The notes under the pieces are model-generated. The model made no database searches, was not told where the DNA came from, and saw nothing but the letters and a program-made list of their open reading frames with translations. Positions 1 through 10,323 of a stretch of DNA of 64,000 nucleotides are shown here, piece by piece. The DNA lies in the NCBI GenBank assembly GCA_030068145.1, contig JAPJBO010000912.1, positions 27,202-91,201 of the forward strand, written 5' to 3'. The position numbers were made by a program, and so were the translations under genes. Source of the DNA: Diplonema papillatum (lineage: Eukaryota > Euglenozoa > Diplonemea > Diplonemida > Diplonemidae). The first letter of the stretch is position 1; every line of letters starts with the position of its first letter.

Positions 1-78
1 CACGATCCCAGACAGTGCTCTGCGCTGTCTTCTTCCCTACGGGGATGCGTCGCTGACGCTACCCCATCGTCTAGACGG

Positions 79-2058
79 ATGTCACAGGACGAGATTCAAG
101 ATGTGCTGAGGAGGCACAAGTTCGCTGAGGAAGCGTTTGACTCGATGCCGGCGATAAAGGAGATGCCTCAGCTGGACGAGGAGATGGCCGCGGCCATCAG
201 CTACGCGGCTACCACGCCAGTTGCGGAAGCACAGCGCATGCGCTTGCGGTTCTTGGCTCACTGGAGGAGGAGGGCTGCGGAGCTCCCTATCTACGACGGA
301 AAGCCGTGTCACGTGGAGCTCCTTTGCGAGATGCTCTGCGATTTGGGCATTGTGGGCGTAGATGACCTGCTGCATCACCTGAGGACGGGTTGCCCGATGT
401 CAGGCTCGGTGGGTTACGAGGGGCTGTACGCCCCGGCGCCTCGAGTCGCCCCTGAGATTTCCGTGGAGGAGCTGATTCGACGTCAACCGGAGGTCCTCGC
501 GCGGTCAGTGCGGGCTATCAGGTCAACCGGCAGCACGGACAAGGTGGCGATCTGGCGCTCGGTGCGAAAGGAGCTCGCCGCAGGCTTCATGGTCGAAGTT
601 TGTCCGCCAGCGAATGCTGTGTACCTTCGAAGGTTCGTCATTCGTCAGACGAAGTTTGACGAGGAAGGTTCCCGGGTGAAGGAGCGGGCGTGCGATGATG
701 GGCGAATGGCCTTAGTAAACAAAGCTGTGCAGATGTCGACCCCGGTGAAGCTGGACACGGCCGACGTGTTCGTGGAAGTGGCCCGGCAAGTAGCTGTCGG
801 GGCGCTGGAGTGTAATCCTGATGCCACTTTCCAGTCCATAGGGCTCGACCACAAGGACGCGTATCGCCAGCTTCGCGCTAGGAACGACATTGTCTGCAGG
901 TGTGTTATCGCTGAGAGCCCAGAGGACGGGGAGATAAAGTCTTTTCGGATGGAACGTTTGTCCTTCGGAGAGACAGCTGCGGTGGTGCATTATAATGCCT
1001 TCGCCAAGGTCCTGGCGAGGGTGGTGAGACGTGGTCTGCGGCTGCCCCTATGTCAGTATTACGATGACTTTGCATCTCCGACGCTTGCCGCAGATAGCAG
1101 AGCCCTGGCCGATACCCTCGAACTGCTCCAGGATATACTGCTCACATCTTTCAACGCAGAAAAGACGTCCCAGGGGAACCGTTTTCGTCATCTCGGTCTC
1201 ATTTTCACGATCACATCGGGAGGAATCGAGGTCAGGCTCTCGGATCCTAGAAGAAAGGGGCTGATACACATGCTTGAGTGCGTTCTGAGGCGCGACTCCT
1301 TATCTCCAGGTGAAGCAGCATCTCTGGCGGGGAAACTTGCTTTCGCTACGTCGGCGCTCTTCGGGAGAGTAGGCCGTGTTCCCCTTCAGGCGATCTTCAG
1401 GAGGGCCAATGCGTCGTCTACGTTTGCTGGTTTTAAGCTAGGAAGGGATCTTCGGGCTTCCTTATCGTGGTGGGTGAGGACTTTGTTCGCCGGAGAGCGG
1501 TGCTTTGGAAGGACGGTGCCTCTCCGAAGAACGCAGCCTGGCATAGGAACCAGGTACGTCCTGCTCACCGATGCATGCCTTTTTGGTCTGGGCGCGGTTC
1601 TGGCCACGATTGTAGACGGAGTACCTACTAGAATAGAGTACTACTCGCACCCCGTACCCCCTTCGGGTTCCACTCTCAAAATCCATCACTTTGAGTTTGT
1701 AGCCGTCGCGGTTGCTTTCGCGATCTGGTTTGGCCACCGGGTCGATTTTGCAGTCTCAGTGTGGGTCGACAATAGCGTTGTGCTGGGTAGTCTTATTCAA
1801 GGTCGGACGAAGGCTAAGGAATTGCTGGTCCCTGTCCACGCTTTCTGGGAGAGGCTAGCGAGATCGAGGGCCAGCGCATGGTTCGAAAGGGTACCGGGGG
1901 AGGACAACCTCTCAGACCTTCCCAGCCGTCTCGGCCACGCCTGGGCAGAGCTGCCCATCCGGGGCCTTTTGCCAGAGAGGCGGCGGGTGGAGCAGCGGGT
2001 TGTCGACGAGGCAATTGCGGAAGTTCTCGGTGGCGCTTCCGCGTCCTCAGAGCCGTAA
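79..2058 (+). CDS. Reverse transcriptase-RNase H ORF of the DIRS-like element
   Basis: 659 aa. The RT catalytic box reads QYYDDFASP near residue 330, preceded by a palm region around residues 250-300. An RNase H-like domain follows at about residues 490-640, with the segments LLTDACLFGLGAVL, HFEFVAVAVAF, VWVDNSVVLG and PGEDNLSDLPSR supplying the expected acidic positions. No methyltransferase domain, as carried by some DIRS elements, is visible. Its partner, the recombinase ORF, lies downstream on the same strand behind a 341-bp repeat. Function by family: cDNA synthesis and removal of the RNA template. Confidence 0.85.
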   Translation: MSQDEIQDVLRRHKFAEEAFDSMPAIKEMPQLDEEMAAAISYAATTPVAEAQRMRLRFLAHWRRRAAELPIYDGKPCHVELLCEMLCDLGIVGVDDLLHHLRTGCPMSGSVGYEGLYAPAPRVAPEISVEELIRRQPEVLARSVRAIRSTGSTDKVAIWRSVRKELAAGFMVEVCPPANAVYLRRFVIRQTKFDEEGSRVKERACDDGRMALVNKAVQMSTPVKLDTADVFVEVARQVAVGALECNPDATFQSIGLDHKDAYRQLRARNDIVCRCVIAESPEDGEIKSFRMERLSFGETAAVVHYNAFAKVLARVVRRGLRLPLCQYYDDFASPTLAADSRALADTLELLQDILLTSFNAEKTSQGNRFRHLGLIFTITSGGIEVRLSDPRRKGLIHMLECVLRRDSLSPGEAASLAGKLAFATSALFGRVGRVPLQAIFRRANASSTFAGFKLGRDLRASLSWWVRTLFAGERCFGRTVPLRRTQPGIGTRYVLLTDACLFGLGAVLATIVDGVPTRIEYYSHPVPPSGSTLKIHHFEFVAVAVAFAIWFGHRVDFAVSVWVDNSVVLGSLIQGRTKAKELLVPVHAFWERLARSRASAWFERVPGEDNLSDLPSRLGHAWAELPIRGLLPERRRVEQRVVDEAIAEVLGGASASSEP

Positions 2059-2148
2059 GGAAGGAAAGACCGAAACACTACAAACTCCCTTGACTTCCGT
2101 TCCCCCCTAGTTTTTCCAGCGCCAAGGTCCATTGGGATAAGGGCCATT

Positions 2149-2489
2149 GGGACAATCCCTCTGGACATGCGAGGTGAAAGACGCCGACGGCCAGCAAGCA
2201 CAAGCTCGCGAGCCCGCCAGAGCTTCGAGCGTCGCATCAACTGCCGCGGTTGTGCACCAGCGCCATCGTCGCTGTTGCCGTCGTGCAGGCTGCCGCTGGC
2301 CACGGCTCTCTGTAGCCTCGCGGGGCGACTTCGCCGGTCGGCTCTCTGTCCCATAGCTTAGCGGGCCAGCTAAGGGCCGTAACCGCAAGAGACCTGTTTG
2401 TCGGAAGGCGAATTAAACATACGTTAAAATAGCGGAATGAGTTGGGGAACCACGGCTCAGAGTGACCCACTCGAGGGAGGTATTTTAAT
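2149..2489 (+). repeat. 341-bp direct repeat, copy 1
   Basis: Begins GGGACAATCCCT and ends GTATTTTAAT. It matches positions 3975-4315 over its whole length with a single difference that I can see. It lies between the RT and recombinase ORFs, so together with copy 2 it brackets the recombinase gene. Confidence 0.95.
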
Positions 2490-2498
2490 GAGAGTTTA

Positions 2499-3929
2499 AT
2501 GTCAGCTAATTTCGTGCAAAGCCCCGGCAGGGAACGAAATTACCAAACAGGAGCTCGATCTTTTCTTCCCGCCCGCCCTGCCCCTGAAAAGATGATGGAT
2601 CAGTGTGCTTCCCTAAGGAGCTTGTTCACGGGGGATGAGTGGAGTGAGGTGAGCAGGAGTTTGCAGAGCCTTCCGGATGGTATGTCCCTTCAGGCCCTGG
2701 AGATGCTACCGCTGTGGGCACTTCCAGCGCCTTTGGCTCGCCCGGAACTGTACGAGCGCTTGCAGGACTCGTTGCGGGATCGGAAACAGGCCCCCTCCGT
2801 GCCATGCATGCCGGCATCAGCAACGGGGGGAAGGTCAACGTCACGGCGGCAGGCGCTTAAGCGCGCTATCGAAGATGTTGCTCCGGATGACGCCCGCTCC
2901 CGCATGAGAGGCCTGTATACAGCGGCGAGCTCGAAGAGGGTGTACCGTTCCAACACGGGCACGTACAGGGAGTGGTGTGAGGGCGAGGGTGTCCAGCCAT
3001 ACCCTACGACGGTGAGGAGGTTGGAAATCTTTGGAGGATACCTGTCGAGTATGGAAGGCGATGGATACAGGGCTCCGCACAATGTCATCAATGCCATTGT
3101 AGCCGAGAACATCGCAGGCGGCTGGGTACTCGACGATCCCGCTGGCGACGTCCGCAGGATGATCAGGGCGCTGAAGAAGGCGTCTCCTGATCCAGAAAGC
3201 GGCGAGCCCCTAGGCGCCGCTCAGTTTCGGAAGGTCTTCGGTTTCGTGCGGACGGTAGGCGAGTACGGCGCTGCCCTGCAGTTGCTGGGCGAGCACTTCA
3301 CCCTCCTGAGGTCCTCGAGCATGCAGTCGATTCTGACTGACATGGTCCAAGTCAGCAAGGACAAAGTGAGGGTGGAGTGGGGTATGTCGAAGTCGAAGGG
3401 CACGTGCAGCAGGCACCTCACTTTTGAGAAGATAGAGCTGGCTCCGCCGTTGCTACTGCCCGAAGCGCCCGATGGCGCTCCGCAAGCGATCCGGTACTGC
3501 CCTGTCGAAGTATTCACCTTGCTGAAACGCATGGCGCAGGGGAAGAGGCTCCTGTGCCCTTTCCCCATCTACGCCTCGTTCAGAGATGCCCTCCTAGGGA
3601 ACTCGAGGACTCGAGGAATCCTGCAGCCCCTCAATCGAGGCCATGCCCCTGCACGCTCCAGGGTGCCATTCCTGACTCACAGCGCCAGGATAGGGGGCTG
3701 CTGCACCCTGTTGAAGGCGGGCATGGACCCCATACAAGTCCAGAAGATGGGTGACTGGGCATCTGGGGACATGGTCACGCACTATGGAGAAAAGGTCCTG
3801 AGGGACCCGGACTGTGTAGAGGCGGTGCGTTTCTACAACCCGACCTCTCTAGCCCACATGTACACTGCAAGGAACCAGGCAGTGAGCGGGCTTTTACCCA
3901 CGGTTCCCTTTCCGCCACCTGCGACATAG
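2499..3929 (+). CDS. Tyrosine recombinase ORF of the DIRS-like element
   Basis: 476 aa. The N-terminal half (to about residue 230) is a SAM-like core-binding region with a conserved start, MSANFVQ. The C-terminal half carries recombinase landmarks: LLRSSS near residue 270 for the first arginine, THSARIGGCCTLLKAGM near residues 387-405 for the HxxR box, and GDWASGDMVTHYGEKV near 415-430 with the nucleophilic tyrosine. By family it joins a circular cDNA to the genome by strand exchange, without a DDE integrase. A broken relative with the same N-terminus lies at 49720-50481. Confidence 0.85.
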   Translation: MSANFVQSPGRERNYQTGARSFLPARPAPEKMMDQCASLRSLFTGDEWSEVSRSLQSLPDGMSLQALEMLPLWALPAPLARPELYERLQDSLRDRKQAPSVPCMPASATGGRSTSRRQALKRAIEDVAPDDARSRMRGLYTAASSKRVYRSNTGTYREWCEGEGVQPYPTTVRRLEIFGGYLSSMEGDGYRAPHNVINAIVAENIAGGWVLDDPAGDVRRMIRALKKASPDPESGEPLGAAQFRKVFGFVRTVGEYGAALQLLGEHFTLLRSSSMQSILTDMVQVSKDKVRVEWGMSKSKGTCSRHLTFEKIELAPPLLLPEAPDGAPQAIRYCPVEVFTLLKRMAQGKRLLCPFPIYASFRDALLGNSRTRGILQPLNRGHAPARSRVPFLTHSARIGGCCTLLKAGMDPIQVQKMGDWASGDMVTHYGEKVLRDPDCVEAVRFYNPTSLAHMYTARNQAVSGLLPTVPFPPPAT

Positions 3930-3974
3930 GTTTTGGTTGCGGCCCCTGGCCTGCTTGGGGGCTGACTCGGCGAA

Positions 3975-4315
3975 GGGACAATCCCTCTGGACATGCGAGG
4001 TGAAAGACGCCGACGGCCAGCAAGCACAAGCTCGCGAGCCCGCCAGAGCTTCGAGCGTCGCATCAACTGCCGCGGTTGTGCACCAGCGCCATCGTCGCTG
4101 TTGCCGTCGTGCAGGCTGCCGCTGGCCACGGCTCTCTGTAGCCTCGCGGGACGACTTCGCCGGTCGGCTCTCTGTCCCATAGCTTAGCGGGCCAGCTAAG
4201 GGCCGTAACCGCAAGAGACCTGTTTGTCGGAAGGCGAATTAAACATACGTTAAAATAGCGGAATGAGTTGGGGAACCACGGCTCAGAGTGACCCACTCGA
4301 GGGAGGTATTTTAAT
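3975..4315 (+). repeat. 341-bp direct repeat, copy 2 (right end of the element)
   Basis: Near-identical to 2149-2489. The DNA after it (AT-rich, then a transposon end at 4337) is unrelated to the DNA after copy 1, so this marks the element's right boundary. Confidence 0.9.
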
Positions 4316-4336
4316 ATTAGAAATTATTAGAAATTA

Positions 4337-6032
4337 GGGTAGGCGGTTTTTTTTTTTTTTTTTTGGCCCATGTCCGCGCGCGCGTAAATTTTTGGAAACC
4401 CCCGGAAAAAAAAAAACTTTTGCAAAAAAAAAAAACTTTTGGGATCTGTGCATTGGAACCGGTCGTGAGAGCGACTGCAGGCGTAGTCACGAGCGTGTCC
4501 GGCTCGGGAAAAGTCGAAAACCTGTTCATCACACCGATACTTCACGGCGATGCAAATCGCGTGGACGTTGTTTACCTCAGTGTGTATTGACTTTGAAGCC
4601 GACTATGCCCGGTGCTGGGTTGGTGCGCTGGGCAAGCAATATCGTGATACTTTGACATTGGTGTCAATCTAAACAGCAAGATTTGCGTAGCTTTAGCCAG
4701 CTCCTGCTGGACGCAGTCGAAGCACGCGGGATACAAGCACAGCCTCAGCCTCGAAACCGTGCGCGGTTTTACCGGCAAGGCATGTCGGGGGGTTTTGCCG
4801 CTGTGGTGCGATTATCACACCGAACCAGTCCGCGGGGCAGTGCACGCGTCTATGCCTTCCGACGCCTGGAGCAGCTACTAGTAGGGACGTATCTGAGACT
4901 CGACTGAGCAGGCATTAAAAGGACGCAGGGCAAGCGATGCGTTCGCGGTGCTTACGACATAGTGCTTGCACTTGACCGGCGGCAATGTCTTGTGCCGAGG
5001 TATATTTGCGAAGAAAACGGCACTCGTCGCCTGACAGTCTAGACCGCACATCCCTGAGCATAACTGCCTTCGTTGCACACGGCGTCCAACCAATTGCCGT
5101 GTGCTACAAGCACCTGCTCGAGACATCACCGGTCTCTTTCGATGTGGGTGTGAGTCGGCGCCGTTTGTTACGCATGAGAAGGTGGCCACTGGCTAAAGCT
5201 TGCTGCCCACACAGGGTCGGCAGAGTACCGACCAACTCCGTTTACACCAAGCAGGGCATCTTTGTGTACTCGGGTATTGTCGACAAAGCCACTACACCCG
5301 AAGTGACGGTGTCGACGTCCGCCTTTAGAGGTTTCAACAGCAGACCGCCGCAGAAGCCGCGAGAGCAACCATCCTTGCACAAGGTGGAGGAAAGCAGCAG
5401 TTGAAGTGCACCATACTATCTGCGGGTAGCTGGCGCTTAATCTCGCCGATGAAAATGCCACCGACCAGCCGTCAGTAGGCTCTCGCACGGTGGTTCGGTA
5501 GGACCGTGACATCGCAATGGGGCATGTCAGAAGAGAGATACAAGATTGACGGACACCCGCACAATCGACAGTCCTCTGGTTCACTGCTTTATCGTTCGCG
5601 GCGTACCCGGCGAACCGCGATCTCGAGTTTAAACCCGAGTGTTTTTTCTCCTGTGGCATCGTCTATCCTCTGCAGCCTTCGACTATGGAACTGTTGAACT
5701 CTAGATTGCCACCGCAACCCCTCGGACATATCAAGCTCATCACACTCATCTTTGAGCTCATCGTCCAGGAATTCCACCAACAACGGGCACAAAAGTGCCA
5801 ACAGCGGACCGCCAGTAGTATAGCCGGTACATACGGTGTGAAGCGGTAGGTAGAGCCGGTACATACGGTGTGAAGCGGTGTAGAGCCGGTACATACGGTG
5901 TGACATCCAGTAGCAGAAAGTCTTGTGGCAAAAGTTTTTTTTTTTCTGAAAAGTTTTTTTTTTTGCGCGCGCGCGCGTAAATTTCTGTGGGCCGACGGAC
6001 ATGGGCCAAAAAAAAAAAAAAACCGCCTACCC
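4337..6032. mobile_element. Inverted-repeat DNA transposon with TTA target duplication, PIF/Harbinger-like, non-autonomous
   Basis: The ends are GGGTAGGCGG followed by a T run and GGCCCATGTCC, mirrored at 6032 by GGACATGGGCC, an A run and CCGCCTACCC. The inverted repeats extend for about 110 bp through GC-dinucleotide and A/T runs. A TTA trinucleotide flanks both ends (4334-4336 and 6033-6035), the size and sequence typical of PIF/Harbinger. ORFs inside (for example 4985-5404 plus strand and 5168-5659 minus strand) resemble no transposase I know. Three copies of a 30-bp-scale repeat containing CCGGTACATACGGTGTGA lie at 5823-5905. Confidence 0.75.
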
Positions 6033-7394
6033 TTATTAGTTATTACCCATTATTAGATCTAATAATACGTAATAATCAGGCTAATAATATCTAATAAAAT
6101 CTAATCGAATCTAATAATAATTATTACATGCCAACCGTGATATATATATATATATATATTTTTTTTTTGCGCATTTGAGGTCAGGGTATTAGCGTGACCC
6201 TCAAAATCGTGTACAACCTGAAAATAATGTGAGGGATAGCCATTTTCTGGTGGGGAAGCTATATTGGGCACTTTGTGTCTCGAAGAGATGTAAAAAACAG
6301 GGGTTCGGCTAGAAGCTCTTCAGAAAAGCGCAGTTTGCGCGGAAGAAAAGCCTCTGTTTGCTGTTGCACCGTGGTGCAGTGGGTTGGACCCCCGACCGAC
6401 TGCACCAGGGGCGCTTCACTGAGGACCCCCGTGTTTCAGCTCACGTTCTCCCCGTCTTGTATAAGAACGGTTTTGGCTTATTGTGGTTGACTCAGGCCCC
6501 GCGCAGCGGCAATTTTTTTTTTGGATACACTTTTGAGAGGGGGGTAGTTTCTTGGCCCCGCGCAGCGGCAATTTTTTTTTTAATAGTACATCTGTACTGA
6601 CGGGAACATTTCCGGAACAACGGTTGCACATGAAAGAGAAAACGAAGCCAACGAAAAAAGTGCTACTACAGGAAAACCCCCCCCAGAGAGGTTTATACCC
6701 TGTACACGCGAAGAACAAAAGTGTTTCTTGGTGACGTATTTATGACTGCCCCCTGATGATGAGACTTTAGCTAGGCCCCACCAGCAGTTGGACCCAGTTT
6801 GACCCATACACCACGGGACTGGCCCCCAGGGTTCCGAGAAAAACGCATATTTCTTTTGGATTTTTCCGTTTTCCAAGGTGGACTAGAGGATGTGACACCA
6901 GTTTCCTCCCCAGATTTTTTTTTGTCAACACCAGCAGCTCGTGCTGGGCTCTTTTTTTTTTTTCCGTTTTTTTTTTTTTTTTTTTTTTTTTCAAAATGTG
7001 TGGATTTGCCTCACAATTGAAACTGACGCTAACCCTATGAAATTGAGGTGCGCAAAAGACCCCCTGTATTATCCTAAGGTGAATTGTTTCAAACACCACG
7101 CACCGGCGCCAAACCGGGAGCTTTGGAGTGAGCAAAACGGTTCCTCTTGCTTGGGCTTTCCACAGAAGGGCCAAGCCTTTTGAAAAATGGAGCCTTCGGG
7201 GTGTCGGGGGTGGTGCTTTCGTGACGCCGTGGCATGAAGGATTCGTTGGAAAGTAGACTCGAACGCTATCGTAGGACTCGCAGAAGTCGGTTGGCTCACG
7301 CTTGCAGGAACCTAAGTAAAGCTCGCTACCGGGCCCCCTTCAACGTTCCCCAAGAGGACTGAAGGAAAAGCTCAGTTGCTACCATTGCGTGCTT
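6033..7394. other. Intergenic low-complexity stretch, no gene seen
   Basis: TAATAATCT-rich DNA (6033-6130), a TA microsatellite (6140-6160), two copies of CCCCGCGCAGCGGCAA followed by a T run (6498 and 6557), and long T runs at 6951-6991. The short ORFs here look random. Confidence 0.6.
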
Positions 7395-7555
7395 GTAAAG
7401 GGGGGGGTCGAATAATAACACTGTGTTACTATTCGATTTGTCGAATAATAAAAAAAGTTCCGGGTAGCCGAACAGTAGCAGGATCAAATAGTGGTAGTGT
7501 TTTTAGACAACCAGACGTGTGTCAAATAACTGTTACTATTCGACCCCCCCTTTAC
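7395..7555. mobile_element. Small MITE with TA target duplication, Tc1/mariner-type ends
   Basis: 161 bp. The left end reads GTAAAGGGGGGGGTCGAATA and the right end is its near-perfect reverse complement, TATTCGACCCCCCCTTTAC. A TA can be assigned to each side (7396-7397, 7553-7554), as in Tc1/mariner insertions. The interior repeats ATTCGA and GTTACTATTCGA motifs in both orientations. No coding capacity. Confidence 0.7.
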
Positions 7556-8063
7556 TGGTCCTTGAAAATAATCGCGTTATCGTGACGGAAGGCAGAGGCC
7601 TGCCCGATCGAGATCTGCAGGATATCTTGGAGACAGCCCACAGATAAAATTGGCAGCACGCAATCAAGAGTCCGGTGATAGACGAAAGGATGTGCTTGAG
7701 TCCAACTTGTGTCTGCATGGAAGGGAAGCTGATAAGAAGTTACTTCTTGATAAACTGCATGCCCTCACCCGAAGCATGCCGTTCAAGGCTAATGTTGGTG
7801 GGCAAGATCCTGGAACAGAAGGATGCAGAGCCCGAAGAACCCAAGGCTTTGCCGCGTCCGAAGTCTCCCTCTCGCCAGCGAAAGAAGCAAACAAGCCAGA
7901 GCCTCTCCTTGCGCGCCATTCCAACACTCCAATCCCTCTTGGGTTTGGGCAAGAAGGTGATCCGCAATCACGTTGGGCGTTTGCATCAGCTCCTCTACTC
8001 TGGGAGAAACCGGAAGCTCTCCGGAGATGGTACCTGCCTGCTGTCGGTCTCGGTGTCGGCATC

Positions 8064-8530
8064 CTGGCATTGACATCCTGCCATCCTGCCATCCTGCCAT
8101 CCTGCCATCCTGTCATCCTGCCATCTCGCCATGCTAGCATCCTGCCATCCTGCCATCCTAGTATCCTAGGAACCTGCCTCCATCCTGGCATACTTGTTCC
8201 TGCCATCCTAGCATTGGCATCCTGCCATCCTGCCATCCTGCCATCCTGCCATCCTGCCATCCTGCCATCCTGCCATCCTGCCATCCTGCCATCCTGCCAT
8301 CCTGCCATCCTGCCATCCTGCCATCCTGCCATCCTGCCATCCTGCCATCCTGCCATCCTGCCATCCTGCCATCCTGCCATCCTGTCATCCTGTCATCCTG
8401 TCATCCTGCCATCCTGCCATCCTAGTATCCTAGGAACCTGCCTCCATCCTGGCATACTTGTTCCTGCCATCGTAGCATCGCGCCATCCTGCCATCCTGCC
8501 ATCCTAGAATCCTTGCGACCTTCCAGTCCT
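8064..8530 (+). repeat. Octanucleotide tandem array (CCATCCTG)n
   Basis: About 50 units of an 8-bp repeat, near perfect at 8217-8388 and decayed outside. Imperfect blocks with CCTAGTATCCTAGGAACC and a shared following segment occur twice (8156 and 8423). Because 8 is not a multiple of 3, all frames stay open and give long artefact ORFs on both strands. It may occupy the 5' flank of the hAT element's target. Confidence 0.95.
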
Positions 8531-9100
8531 GCCTTGCTGACACCTCAGTATCCTGGCATCCGGGCATCCTAGCGACGCGGTCATCCTAGCATCACATCGT
8601 AGTGATCCTAATATCGAGACTCAGAATGCCCTGTGTGTCGTCATGCCAGGGTAGACTGCCCACATGCCCTACCTCCCAGGCTTGCCTGTGGCACTAGTGT
8701 CGTACCTCGTGGTGGCTGGATGCCAGGTTGTCACAGCTGCGCACCTTTGCATAAAGGGCAGTCCAGCTGCTGTTCTACCAAGCCGTTCCTTTGCCGCGGC
8801 ATTTCAGATCGTGCCGGCGACGTCGACGCTCTCTTGAAACTCAAGAACACCAGAGCGTTGGAGGGGCGAACAAAAAGAAACTACCCAAAGCACCGGAGAG
8901 CAAGCGCCAGGGCTCTCGCGGGGGGGTGATTTAGCCCTAAAATCACCCCAAAAAAAAAACCCAAAAAAAATGGGGGGGTGATTTTTTAAAAAATCACCCC
9001 CCCCCCCGAAAAAAAAAAATGGTCCGGGGTAGGGCTGGGGGGTGTACTACACCGTGTAGCGTACACGTGTTGATCCAGGGCTGGGGGGTGTGGCTGTCCA

Positions 9101-10323
9101 GGGGGGGGGGGGGGGGGGGGGTCAAAAGGTCTTTTTTTGCGTCAAAATGGTGACATTTTCAGCCTGTAGACTTAACGGCAGTTTAAGGCTAAAAAAACAT
9201 GCAACCCGCCTCAGAAATGCCCGGAAACGTGTTTTTGGGGAAAGTTTCATGGAAAATGGCCCAGGGGGGGGTGTATTAGTTGATGGTTTTAGGGTGGACA
9301 CCGTTTGGTACCGGCTAGCTGCCTGTGTGTGTGCTTCACTGTTCATACCATGCAAAGATGAGGCTACAATCACGTGCAGGCAGCCACAAATGGAAGCAAC
9401 AAAAGGGCAAACGACACCCAGGAGGAAGGCAGCTATGAACGTTGCTCGTCTGGATGGTTAACAACGTCCCAAAAGGCTCTCTGAGTCTTGCGCAAGCTGA
9501 GGTGTTGTTGACACCGCAGGCAGCAGCTCTTCCCCGAACTGCTGCTGGGGCGATATTCACAAAGTTCGATGTCTTTCCGAGAAAAACAATGAGATGCTCT
9601 CATCCGTAGTGGGATTTTCCAGATCCCAACGTTTTTGTTGAAGGGATGCACGCGACAGTGTCTTTTATTCAAGTTCGCCTTTCGTACACCACCCCGAAAG
9701 GGTCGCATTGCACACGCACGGAAGACAATACTGGTCACCGGGGTGTATCTCTGGTACCTAACCCCAACGCACGTTGAGCTTGAACAAAAATAGAAAACTG
9801 GACTTGAACGAAAAGGTTCGGCGGTGGATTTATAGGGCTGCCACGACATAGCAGCTCAGGGCAGGGTATCTGCAGCTTGCGGTAGCACGCTACACGACAC
9901 AGGCCACTACGAAAGCTGGCGCTGACGTCAAGGACTCGAGGGGGCGGCACGTTACGAAGCCGTACCTCATTGAGTCGCTTGTCAATGCCTCCTACGAAGC
10001 CCCACCATCCCCAACTCTCAGGAAAGTCTTTTGAGTAAAAATACATAGGTTTGGGCAGTGTTGTTTTCCTTCTTCGGTTCATGCTGTCACTATTTTTGGG
10101 GTTGTCACCTAAAAAGAAGAACACCGGTACCAAACGGTGTCCACCCTGAGTCCAAAAATTGGGCACTCGTAAAAAGGCCTTTTCGGGGCACTTCAGCAGC
10201 CAAAAAGCATGTTTTAGGCATTTCTATACGGTTCTGGGGCGGTTTACCAAATTTTATTGCCTTTTAGGAGCCCCTATGTGGTTCCCAAAAAAATGACCTA
10301 TTTTGACAGCTTTTGACCCCCCC
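9101..10323. mobile_element. Inverted-repeat element nested in the hAT transposon
   Basis: The outer ends are a 21-base G run followed by TCAAAAGG on the left and CTTTTGACCCCCCC on the right. Deeper inside, a perfect 24-bp inverted match lies at 9291-9314 and 10124-10147 (core GGACACCGTTTGGTACC). The DNA between outer and inner matches is diverged but roughly alignable. No recognisable protein and no clear target duplication. The right boundary is shared with, or abuts, the next element. Confidence 0.5.

Larger units (their letters stand above)
1..4315 (+). mobile_element. DIRS-like tyrosine-recombinase retroelement, left end outside the window
   Basis: Two long ORFs on the same strand, a reverse transcriptase-RNase H ORF and a tyrosine recombinase ORF, together with internal and terminal direct repeats of 341 bp. 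RT-RNase H joined to a tyrosine recombinase instead of a DDE integrase is the hallmark of the DIRS/Ngaro/PAT group. The left terminus is not seen, so the full repeat layout is unknown. Both ORFs read as long open frames and the two repeat copies are almost identical, which suggests a fairly recent insertion. Confidence 0.85.

Noticed and set aside
7144-7175. A tRNA or other small RNA gene in the AT/GC-mixed intergenic DNA of the window
   Set aside because: No cloverleaf or convincing A/B box pair found by eye in this or other intergenic stretches; a covariance-model scan would be needed.
7650-8507. 285-aa plus-strand and 238-aa minus-strand ORFs over the octanucleotide array
   Set aside because: Openness follows from the stop-free repeat; flanking segments have no domain.
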